From: Balneolaceae bacterium
GTDB taxonomy: Bacteria; Bacteroidota; Rhodothermia; Balneolales; Balneolaceae
Direction of reading: 5' to 3'
Length of the DNA stretch: 7,253 bases
Assembly: GCA_007126675.1 (NCBI GenBank)
Contig: SLAU01000154.1
Location: 1 to 7,253, forward strand
The translations under genes were made by a program, and so were the position numbers. Below are positions 1 through 5,830 of the stretch, one piece after another. Each line of letters begins with the position of its first letter. The stretch's first letter is position 1. The notes below the pieces were generated by a model. It was not told the DNA's origin. It saw only the letters and a list, made by a program, of their open reading frames with translations, and made no database searches.

Positions 1-90
1 GCAGTGGCGCGGAGGTCGCAGTGTTACATATCTTTACCCGATCCTATTACACAAATAAAAAGCTACGCGTTCTCCGCGCCACCGCGGTTA
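1..90. repeat. Inverted-repeat element, left end cut by the window edge
   Basis: The first 19 bases are the reverse complement of positions 67-85 with 16 of 19 matches. The core of 11 bases (4-14 against 72-82) matches perfectly. The right arm continues to about position 90 (GCGGTTA), so the matching left end probably lies before the window. The arms are GC-rich in an A/T-rich neighbourhood, and 47 bases separate them. GC-rich palindromes of this look are common between genes in Bacteroidota-like genomes, so a dispersed REP or MITE-like element is the best guess. No transposase and no convincing reading frame is present. The element lies about 100 bases upstream of the isocitrate dehydrogenase gene and could form a hairpin in a transcript entering from the left. 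Confidence 0.55.
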
Positions 91-193
91 GCCCTTTCCT
101 GTAATCAAATTATACTCATCAATTCAAACCCACTCCCATTTTTCATATCTTCAATCAAACAAAATTTTCATCTAAATAACACGAGCTGATTAC

Positions 194-1204
194 ATGCATA
201 ACATCGTAAAAATTCCGGGAGACGGAATAGGTACTGAAATAACAAAATCGGTAACAGATATACTTGAAGCTGCTAAAGTAGATATTAACTGGATTGAGGT
301 AAAAGCAGGAGAAGGCGTTTTTAAGGAAACCGGAAATCCGATTCCCGATGAAACGATAGAAACCATTGAAAAACACAGAATTGTATTAAAAGGCCCGCTG
401 ACCACTCCCGTGGGAGCCGGCTTTCGCTCAATCAATGTTGCGCTGCGGCAAAAATTTAATCTTTATAGCAATATTCGTCCTGCCAAATCTGTGCCGAATG
501 TAGGCAGCCGTTTCTCCGGTGTGGATATTGTCCTGTTCCGCGAGAACACACAGGGTTTATATATAGGAAAAGAACACTGGGTGGATGACGCCGAAAAGCA
601 TGCTGAAAGCATAGCCGTGGTTACTGAAGATGCCAGCCGTAAAATTATTACAGCTGCATTTGAGTATGCCAAAAAGAACGGCCGCAAAAAAGTAACCTTG
701 GTTCATAAAGCCAATATTTTAAAACTAACAACCGGCCTGTTTTTGAAAGTTGGTGAGGAAGTGTCGAAAAACTATCCCGATGTGGAGTTCCAGGATCTGA
801 TTGTGGACAACATGGCGATGCAGATGGTGCTAAACCCAAATCAGTTTGATGTGATTGTAACCACCAATCTTTTTGGCGACATCCTTTCCGACCTCGCTTC
901 GGGACTTGTTGGCGGACTGGGTGTAACGGGCGCAGCCAATATCGGTGATGATGCAGCGATGTTTGAAGCTGTTCACGGCTCCGCACCTGATATTGCAGGA
1001 AAAGGCATCGCAAATCCGATTGCTCTTCTCTTTTCTGCACTGATGATGCTCGAATATATCGGAGAAAACCGTGCTGCGGAAAAAATCAGGTCTGCCGTTT
1101 ATGCCGTACTGCAGGATCACAAAGAAGATTGCACACCCGATATCGGTGGCAGCGGCACTACGGAATCTTTTACGGAAGCTGTTTGTGATATACTGAGGGA
1201 CTAA
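194..1204 (+). CDS. icd: Isocitrate dehydrogenase, NAD-type (isocitrate/isopropylmalate dehydrogenase family)
   Basis: Cytoplasmic beta-decarboxylating dehydrogenase that should convert isocitrate to 2-oxoglutarate and CO2 in the TCA cycle. At 336 residues it matches the short NAD-dependent IDH/IDH3 type. The N-terminal IPGDGIG motif (7-13) is intact. Substrate residues are visible: S79, N81 and R85 in the SINVALR motif, R95 in NIRP, R116 in RENTQG, Y123, and K172/N174 in HKAN. The metal-binding aspartates fit D205, D229 and D233 (NLFGDILSD). The cofactor loop reads HGSAPDIAGKG (261-271). D266-I267 stand where NADP enzymes have Lys-Tyr, so NAD is the likely cofactor. The SINVALR substrate helix is IDH-like rather than isopropylmalate- or homoisocitrate-dehydrogenase-like, but those relatives are the main alternatives. 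The ATG at 194 puts the dinucleotide-fold motif at the expected distance; no Shine-Dalgarno sequence is seen. It appears to be transcribed alone, with a strong hairpin after the stop. Confidence 0.93.
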   Translation: MHNIVKIPGDGIGTEITKSVTDILEAAKVDINWIEVKAGEGVFKETGNPIPDETIETIEKHRIVLKGPLTTPVGAGFRSINVALRQKFNLYSNIRPAKSVPNVGSRFSGVDIVLFRENTQGLYIGKEHWVDDAEKHAESIAVVTEDASRKIITAAFEYAKKNGRKKVTLVHKANILKLTTGLFLKVGEEVSKNYPDVEFQDLIVDNMAMQMVLNPNQFDVIVTTNLFGDILSDLASGLVGGLGVTGAANIGDDAAMFEAVHGSAPDIAGKGIANPIALLFSALMMLEYIGENRAAEKIRSAVYAVLQDHKEDCTPDIGGSGTTESFTEAVCDILRD

Positions 1205-1225
1205 AGTCCGTAGGCAGCAGCGGCG

Positions 1226-1250
1226 GCAGTTGGCTGTCACCGCCAACTGC
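1226..1250 (+). terminator. Strong hairpin after the isocitrate dehydrogenase stop codon
   Basis: GCAGTTGGC (1226-1234) pairs perfectly with GCCAACTGC (1242-1250) around a 7-base loop, starting 21 bases after the stop. A second small hairpin, CGTGC-TTT-GCACG, follows at 1257-1269. Position and stem strength suit transcription termination or 3'-end protection. No T-run follows, so this is not a textbook intrinsic terminator and could instead be another palindromic repeat remnant. Confidence 0.45.
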
Positions 1251-1293
1251 ATGACTCGTGCTTTGCACGCGGCGTTCATCTTTCGCGCTTCCC

Positions 1294-1431
1294 TGTCATC
1301 TCGACCGGAAGCACGCGCTTTTGCGTGCTGGAGTGGAGAGATCTCCCTGTTCCAAAGAATCCCTTTTGTAAGGATGAAGCCATAAAAAGGAGATGTCTCG
1401 GTTCGCCCGATGGAAATTCACCATTGGGCTC
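1294..1431. repeat. Dispersed palindromic element of the TGTCATCTCGACC type (decayed)
   Basis: The stretch starts with TGTCATCTCGACCGG (1294-1308) and continues with GGAGTGGAGAGATCTCC (1330-1346), wording that recurs between genes in many Bacteroidota-like genomes (from memory, not searched). Internal pairing is visible: AGCACGC (1310-1316) with GCGTGCT (1323-1329); ATCTCC (1341-1346) with GGAGAT (1389-1394); and GCCCGATGG (1405-1413) with CCATTGGGC (1421-1429) with one G-T pair. The expected closing copy of the TGTCAT end is not recognisable on the right, so this copy looks partly eroded. No coding function is likely. Confidence 0.5.
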
Positions 1432-1496
1432 TGTACCAGTAATAATTTCTGAAAAGAGTTTTTTGAATCGACGTTTTTTCCCTAAATCAACACACC

Positions 1497-1526
1497 CCTG
1501 CCTGCGCCGAGGCTTCGGCAGGCAGG
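1497..1526. repeat. GC-rich palindrome (CCTGCCTGC ... GCAGGCAGG)
   Basis: CCTGCCTGC (1497-1505) is the exact reverse complement of GCAGGCAGG (1518-1526). An inner alternative stem, GCCGA (1506-1510) with TCGGC (1515-1519) around GGCT, is also possible. Both DNA strands would form a similar hairpin, so it could end transcription from either converging gene. The sequence type is common as an intergenic repeat in this bacterial group. Confidence 0.55.
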
Positions 1527-1532
1527 CCTAAA

Positions 1533-1550
1533 TCCCCTCTCAAGAGGGGA
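1533..1550. repeat. Palindrome TCCCCTCT-CA-AGAGGGGA downstream of the phosphoesterase
   Basis: An 8-bp perfect inverted repeat (1533-1540 with 1543-1550) has only two bases between its arms. In RNA the stem would open to about 7 bp with a 4-base loop. It lies 34 bases beyond the phosphoesterase stop on the minus strand. The following bases on the minus strand (ATTTAGG) hold only a short T-run, so a role as terminator is possible but unproven. Confidence 0.45.
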
Positions 1551-1583
1551 CTTCTTAAGGTTGCAGCCACAACAGCACCCCCC

Positions 1584-2078
1584 CTAAAGCTCTGCAAAAG
1601 TAACCTGCCGGGTGTCGGTGTCAAAAAAGGCGATCATCGCATCCTGGTCAAAACCGTTTACGCTGCCGGGGTTGATGGAAATGGTTTTGCCGATTGTTTC
1701 CACATCAGCCTGATGTGTATGTCCGGAGATTACCACATCATAATTGCCGCAGGTTTCAAGAGCTTCGGTAATTTCAGAATGGGTGCCGTGGTAAACGGCA
1801 AACTTCAGTTTATCGGCTTCGAAGGAATAGAAATCACCGTGAAGCTCAGCGCCGATCTCTTCAAACTTTTTCATCAGCAGATACTTATCACCGTCGTTAT
1901 TACCAAATATTCCGTGTAAGGGCAGTCCATCAAATAACGGAATGGTGAACGGGCTGCAGTAATCCCCGGCATGTACAACGCGGGCTGGTTTTTTCTCTTT
2001 AAAAAGCTTTATCGCTTTTTTTATGTTTTCAACGTGATCGTGGGTGTCAGAGCAAATTCCGATTAGCATATTCAGCAA
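1584..2078 (-). CDS. YfcE/MJ0936-family metallophosphoesterase
   Basis: Small cytoplasmic two-metal phosphoesterase of 164 residues, the usual length for the YfcE/MJ0936 family, whose members hydrolyse phosphodiester model substrates and whose true substrates are mostly unknown. All metal-site motifs are present in order: D11-x-H13 (SDTHDH), G38-D39 (HAGDY), G59-N60-N61-D62, H97-G98, and G119-H120-T121-H122, followed by NPGS (136-139). No signal peptide or extra domain is seen. The chosen start gives MLNMLIGICSDTH; an in-frame ATG three codons later (2067-2069) would give MLIGICSDTH, closer to typical family N-termini, and is a real alternative. The gene follows the TPR kinase on the same strand after 89 bases with no clear terminator between, so read-through is possible, but no functional tie to the kinase is evident. 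Confidence 0.9.
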   Translation of the reverse strand: MLNMLIGICSDTHDHVENIKKAIKLFKEKKPARVVHAGDYCSPFTIPLFDGLPLHGIFGNNDGDKYLLMKKFEEIGAELHGDFYSFEADKLKFAVYHGTHSEITEALETCGNYDVVISGHTHQADVETIGKTISINPGSVNGFDQDAMIAFFDTDTRQVTFAEL

Positions 2079-2167
2079 ATTTTCGGCTTAGTATTTATGC
2101 ATCTAAACTCTTAATAAGTGCTCAATTTTTCAAACACAACTAATGTAATATGAACTGTAAACAAGCA

Positions 2168-4837
2168 TTAGACTCCTGCATACTCACTCAGCATTTGCTG
2201 TGCCTGCAATGTTCTGTAATCGGCTTCCCCGAACTCCTCTCTCAACACCGGCTCACTTTGCAGCAGTAATTCACGGGCAAACTCATGTTCGTTCACCTCG
2301 ATAAGCGCTTTCGCATAAGCATTCATCACAACCGCTGTTCTCCAGTTACCTTCGGGGTATCCATCTCTGCTGATTTCATACGATTCAGAAAGATAACGTA
2401 CAGCGTCTTCCGGCTTATCGAGTTTCTCCAGGTAGAAATTACCAAGCGCTAACAGCGGATCAGAAATTCTGCCATGACCCGGCGGATAGATCTGCTTGTA
2501 CTGATCAGCCACTTTCTTTAACAGCTCTTCAGCTTCTTCATACATCCCCCTCTCAGCAAATATATTTCCTTTCGTCAGTAATGTTCTTGCTACAAAGGGA
2601 TGCACATCTCCATAGATTGAAGTCAGAATTTCGATCCCCTTTTCTATGTGATATTCAGCATTATCCAGGTCCCCTTTTTGACGATAAATTTCTCCAAGGT
2701 TACCATTCGCCAGGCCGGTATCGATGGTAACCTCACCCGAGGTTTTTAAATGGATTTCGAGTGATTGAAGCTGCATCTGCTGTGCTTCTTCAAGACGATT
2801 GTACTCTCTGAGCATAATTGAGAAGTTACCCATTGCAACACCCGTATCGGGATGATCACCCAGTGCTGTTTCGTACAGCTCCACTGCTTTTTCGTAATGC
2901 TTCAATCCATCCCTGAAATTACCTTTACTGTGATACATCGCCGCCAAATCGTTGTGGCCTACTGCAATATTTCCCGGATTATCAGAAAAATGCTCGTACC
3001 GTATTTCAAGGTTTTGTGAAAGTAAAGAATCTGCCGTATCGAAATCACCATTGTTAAACCATTGCAAGTTAGCGTACATACTAACAGCTGCAAGTGCCTG
3101 TGCGTCAATCAAGCCATTTTCAGTTCTTTTATGTATATCAATAGCCTGCAACAGAAGCGAATCTGCCATTTCCGTATTTCCGGTTTCCTGGTGCACCCGT
3201 GCCAGCTCATACACAGCTAATGCCAGTTCTTCGCGAGAATCGGTATCGAGCAGACTTAAAGATTCAACGGCTTCTGATGTTAACTTCTCAGCACGTTCAA
3301 ATTCACCCAACCTGATATACATTTTCCCAAGTGTGGATTTGAGGCTGGCTTTTACCACGGGCTGATCTGCCAGATCTTCATCCATTCTGGAAATACTTAA
3401 ATCCAAAATACTTCCTATTGAAGCATCCAGACCGAGAGCGGCTTCGCCGTGCATATGCGGATTGGCACTTTCAAAAATCCCGACCAAAAATTCTGTCATC
3501 TGCTGAGATTTTGCCGCCTCATTTTCAGCCACAATACGCTGCTGATTTAACTGTGAGGTGTAGTAGATAACGGTCGCCGATATTACTATCAATAATAATG
3601 CCGCTGTAATTAAAGGCTGACTATTTCTTTTCAGGAATTTCTTGGCCCGGTAAACAAAATCTCCTTTTTGAGCATTAACAGGCAGGCTTTCCTGATATCT
3701 TGTTATGTCGTCAAGTAATAATGAAACGGATGAATACCGGTACTCCGGCTCTTTCCGGATACATTTAGCAACAATGGCATCCAGGTCATTCGATAAAGCT
3801 TTTTTGACTGCCTTCTTTTTCATCCTGAACTGTTTCAGAACAGTTTGCTCATCCAGCCTGTTTACTGCCCTGCTCATTGGTTCAGGCACTTCTTCGAGTA
3901 TCATCTTCTCTACTTCATAAACACTCTTTTTATCAAAATCGAAAGCAGTATTTCCGGTCAGCAGTTTATAACACAAACTGCCGAGCGCATAGATATCTGT
4001 TTGCAGCTGCGGCCGTTTTTCAAGTACCTGTTCAGGTGCAGCGTACTGGGGAGTCCATAATCGCTGGCCTGTTTTAGTTAGGGGTTCATTCGCATCATCT
4101 TCTTCACTGATTAAAGCGGCAATGCCAAAATCCAGTATTTTAACTTCTCCGGTATCGGTAACCAGAATATTTCCGGGTTTCAGGTCGCGGTGAATCACAA
4201 GTTTTGAGTGCGCATAATCGATAGCATCAAGTATTTTTTTGATCAATCCAAGCCGCTGATCGATATTTAACCGGTTATCCCTGCAATAGTGATCAATCCG
4301 GGTTCCCTCAATGTATTCCATAATAAGGTATGGAAATCCTTTCTGGGAAATTCCCCCATCCAGTAACATGCCTATGTTTGGATGCTTCAGGTTTGCAAGA
4401 ATTTTTTGCTCTCTTCGAAAACGGCCATAGGTAATTTCACTATAGCTTTGGCGATTAATGAATTTTATGGCTACTGTTTGATCAAACTGACCATCTGCCC
4501 TTTTTGCTTTATAAACTGTACCCATACCGCCACGGGCAAGAAGTTCAACAATTTTAAAAGAGCCAACAACCTGACCAATCAGCGATTCACCTGATGTTGA
4601 GTCAAATTGCGGCTGAATTTTTATATCGTTAAGCAGGCTTTTACTGTCTTCACTTGCACTTTCAAGAAATTTGGTTTTTTCTGATTCGGTAATTGAAAAG
4701 AGAATCTCTCGCACTTCATTCATCAGCTCTTCATCTTCGCCATAATTTTGCTCAAGAAATGTAAGCTGATCAGATTCGTCGATTGTCAGAACTTTATCCA
4801 GGATATTTGAAATTTCCTGCCATCGTTTTTTGTCCAT
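2168..4837 (-). CDS. Membrane serine/threonine protein kinase with C-terminal TPR sensor region
   Basis: An 889-residue Hanks-type kinase with these parts in order. Residues 1-75 form a charged helical region with RWQEI near the start. The kinase domain spans about 94-385: glycine loop ARGGMG (101-106), VAIK lysine K125, helix-C glutamate E143, catalytic HRDLKPGN (216-223, D218), DFG (236-238), APE (267-269) and D281. All catalytic residues are intact; T254, T256 and T262 are candidate activation-loop phosphosites. One membrane segment lies at about 408-427. Basic RAKKFLKR just before it predicts the kinase inside and the C-terminus outside. A helical linker (about 428-450) leads to about nine TPRs of 42-44 residue spacing (about 496-868). 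It lies 153 bases behind an ECF sigma gene on the same strand, a pairing known for ECF43-type systems, so phosphorylation of that sigma factor in response to an outside ligand is the likely role. The ligand is unknown. Confidence 0.93.
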   Translation of the reverse strand: MDKKRWQEISNILDKVLTIDESDQLTFLEQNYGEDEELMNEVREILFSITESEKTKFLESASEDSKSLLNDIKIQPQFDSTSGESLIGQVVGSFKIVELLARGGMGTVYKAKRADGQFDQTVAIKFINRQSYSEITYGRFRREQKILANLKHPNIGMLLDGGISQKGFPYLIMEYIEGTRIDHYCRDNRLNIDQRLGLIKKILDAIDYAHSKLVIHRDLKPGNILVTDTGEVKILDFGIAALISEEDDANEPLTKTGQRLWTPQYAAPEQVLEKRPQLQTDIYALGSLCYKLLTGNTAFDFDKKSVYEVEKMILEEVPEPMSRAVNRLDEQTVLKQFRMKKKAVKKALSNDLDAIVAKCIRKEPEYRYSSVSLLLDDITRYQESLPVNAQKGDFVYRAKKFLKRNSQPLITAALLLIVISATVIYYTSQLNQQRIVAENEAAKSQQMTEFLVGIFESANPHMHGEAALGLDASIGSILDLSISRMDEDLADQPVVKASLKSTLGKMYIRLGEFERAEKLTSEAVESLSLLDTDSREELALAVYELARVHQETGNTEMADSLLLQAIDIHKRTENGLIDAQALAAVSMYANLQWFNNGDFDTADSLLSQNLEIRYEHFSDNPGNIAVGHNDLAAMYHSKGNFRDGLKHYEKAVELYETALGDHPDTGVAMGNFSIMLREYNRLEEAQQMQLQSLEIHLKTSGEVTIDTGLANGNLGEIYRQKGDLDNAEYHIEKGIEILTSIYGDVHPFVARTLLTKGNIFAERGMYEEAEELLKKVADQYKQIYPPGHGRISDPLLALGNFYLEKLDKPEDAVRYLSESYEISRDGYPEGNWRTAVVMNAYAKALIEVNEHEFARELLLQSEPVLREEFGEADYRTLQAQQMLSEYAGV

Positions 4838-4990
4838 ATCAATGAATGTGTTGATTGTATTGCCGTTAATTGCAAATGAAGCGAGCGAACTTGCTGTTAC
4901 CGAATTAAATCAGATCCGGCAGCACCCCTGTAAATAAAATATAGAACAACACGCTTTTTAAATAATAGCGTAATAGTCAGCTATTTTTGA
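4838..4990. other. Sigma factor-kinase intergenic region
   Basis: This 153-bp gap is long for tightly coupled genes. It holds no open frame of note, no strong terminator and no Shine-Dalgarno sequence before the kinase start. The only structure seen is a weak 5-bp stem, ACGCT (4951-4955) with AGCGT (4967-4971), around an A/T-rich loop. The gap could carry a separate promoter for the kinase, but I cannot identify one. Confidence 0.4.
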
Positions 4991-5557
4991 TCAAACCATT
5001 GGTTTTTTCAATTCTTTGTAAAGCCAGCCACGAGCTTTTTGCCATTCCCGACTAACCGTGCTGGTAGAGACATTCATAACATCTGCAGTATTTTCGATGC
5101 TCATTTCACCGAAATACCGGTACTCAACAATCTCTGCTAAACGGTTATCGATTTTTTCCAGTTTTTTTAGTGCTTCGTCGAGCTCAAGCAGGTTTGAGGC
5201 TTCTTCTTTCTGCCGTGTTATCTGATCGATGTATGTAACGTCTTCACCACTGCCGCCGCGCTTATCAGCCAATTTTTTCCTGGCATGATCAATCAAAATC
5301 TGACGCATGCACTTTGACGCTATCGCAAAAAAATGATTTCTGTCTTTCCAGTCGGTCTTATCATAATCGATCAGTTTCAGAAAAGCTTCATGTACAAGGC
5401 CGGTTTTACTGTATGTATGATCCGGACTTTCTTTTACAAGATGTGAGTTTGCAATATCTCGTAACTGATTGTAAACATAAGGCATTAAATCATTATAGGC
5501 GCTTTTTTCGCCTTTTCCTGCATCCTTTAGCAATTGAGTAATATCGGCATCTTTCAT
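4991..5557 (-). CDS. ECF RNA polymerase sigma factor (Sigma70_ECF / TIGR02999-like), likely kinase-controlled
   Basis: A 188-residue sigma factor that would direct RNA polymerase to a specific set of promoters. Sigma region 2 covers about residues 15-95, with the core-binding stretch TGLVHEAFLKL (52-62) and the region 2.3-2.4 stretch W70 to K95 (including RNHFFAIA and ILIDHARKK). Region 4 covers about 125-185, with a helix-turn-helix at about 151-178. There is no extra C-terminal domain and no membrane segment. The acidic DAED-like group normally found before the region 2.2 helix is replaced by Y49-S50-K51-T52-G53, so affinity for core polymerase may depend on modification of T52. No anti-sigma gene lies nearby; a membrane kinase follows on the same strand. 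This matches ECF43-type sigma factors known from Vibrio (EcfP) and Xanthomonas (EcfK). The ATG at 5557 gives a normal family N-terminus; no Shine-Dalgarno sequence precedes it. Confidence 0.93.
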   Translation of the reverse strand: MKDADITQLLKDAGKGEKSAYNDLMPYVYNQLRDIANSHLVKESPDHTYSKTGLVHEAFLKLIDYDKTDWKDRNHFFAIASKCMRQILIDHARKKLADKRGGSGEDVTYIDQITRQKEEASNLLELDEALKKLEKIDNRLAEIVEYRYFGEMSIENTADVMNVSTSTVSREWQKARGWLYKELKKPMV

Positions 5558-5830
5558 AGTCTGATGATTTAAGACTGTGCAATGAGAGTAATGAACGCTT
5601 AATAGTTCAATTGTTTTATTTGTTTAATAAAAAGTTTATTAAGCGAAGGATAGTCGATCAAAATATAACAGAATTAGCAGCTATGGGAAAAAGTATTTTA
5701 GAATATTTAACTGAATAATGATTTATGATTTACAGGTATATTTAACCAAAGTAAATGACCTCCAACACCATGAACGTTTTGGATGTAGTTAGCTTTATCA
5801 AGCTGAACCGTTTAATTCTGAACACAATAA
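5558..5830. promoter_or_regulatory. Divergent promoter region of the sigma factor and the FNT channel
   Basis: These 273 bases must hold the start signals for two divergent genes. I find no clear match to the Bacteroidota housekeeping promoter (TTTG near -33, TAnnTTTG near -7) for either gene. Visible structure: the inverted repeat at 5596-5645; a 9-bp direct repeat ATATTTAAC at 5703-5711 and 5738-5746; and a tandem ATGATTT pair at 5718-5731. The direct repeats are about 85-130 bases before the FNT start. Confidence 0.45.
5596..5645. promoter_or_regulatory. Inverted repeat in the sigma factor / FNT divergent region
   Basis: CGCTTAATA (5596-5604) is repeated perfectly inverted as TATTAAGCG (5637-5645), with 32 A/T-rich bases between. 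The right arm can pair instead with TTAATAAA (5624-5631), giving an 8-bp stem around AAG with TTTATTAA (5635-5642), so two exclusive structures exist. The repeat lies 39-88 bases before the sigma factor start, where an operator or a leader-RNA hairpin would act. The A/T-rich composition raises the odds of chance matches, and no protein is known to bind it. Confidence 0.35.

Larger units (their letters stand above)
1205..1583. other. Gene-free convergent region filled with palindromic repeat remnants
   Basis: This 379-bp stretch between the converging dehydrogenase and phosphoesterase genes holds no convincing gene. In order it contains the hairpin at 1226-1250, a small hairpin at 1257-1269, an element starting with TGTCATCTCGACCGG at 1294, a GC-rich palindrome at 1497-1526 and a second palindrome at 1533-1550. 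An open frame at 1325-1531 exists only because it reads through these repeats; its translation resembles no protein family known to me. Confidence 0.6.

Noticed and set aside
4..189. 61-residue open frame at the window start
   Set aside because: It spans both arms of the inverted repeat and the leader of the dehydrogenase gene; no protein-like features.
648..1040. 130-residue open frame on the minus strand inside the isocitrate dehydrogenase gene
   Set aside because: Composition rich in Gln, Arg and Ser with no domain; a shadow of the coding strand.
830..1279. 149-residue open frame on the minus strand over the end of the isocitrate dehydrogenase gene
   Set aside because: It lies opposite a well-supported enzyme, has no recognisable domain and is Cys/Arg-rich as antisense frames often are.
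1325..1531. 68-residue open frame in the repeat-rich gap
   Set aside because: It reads straight through the palindromic repeats and ends inside one; the translation has no family resemblance.
1205..1583. CRISPR array or tandem repeat in the gap
   Set aside because: The palindromes differ from each other and are not regularly spaced copies of one unit.
2952..3365. 137-residue plus-strand open frame inside the kinase gene
   Set aside because: It is antisense to the TPR region; the Ser/Cys-rich translation is typical of such shadows.
5777..5797. Possible promoter boxes TTTTG and TAGCTTTA before the FNT gene
   Set aside because: The boxes are only 8 bases apart, too close for the -33/-7 spacing of Bacteroidota promoters.
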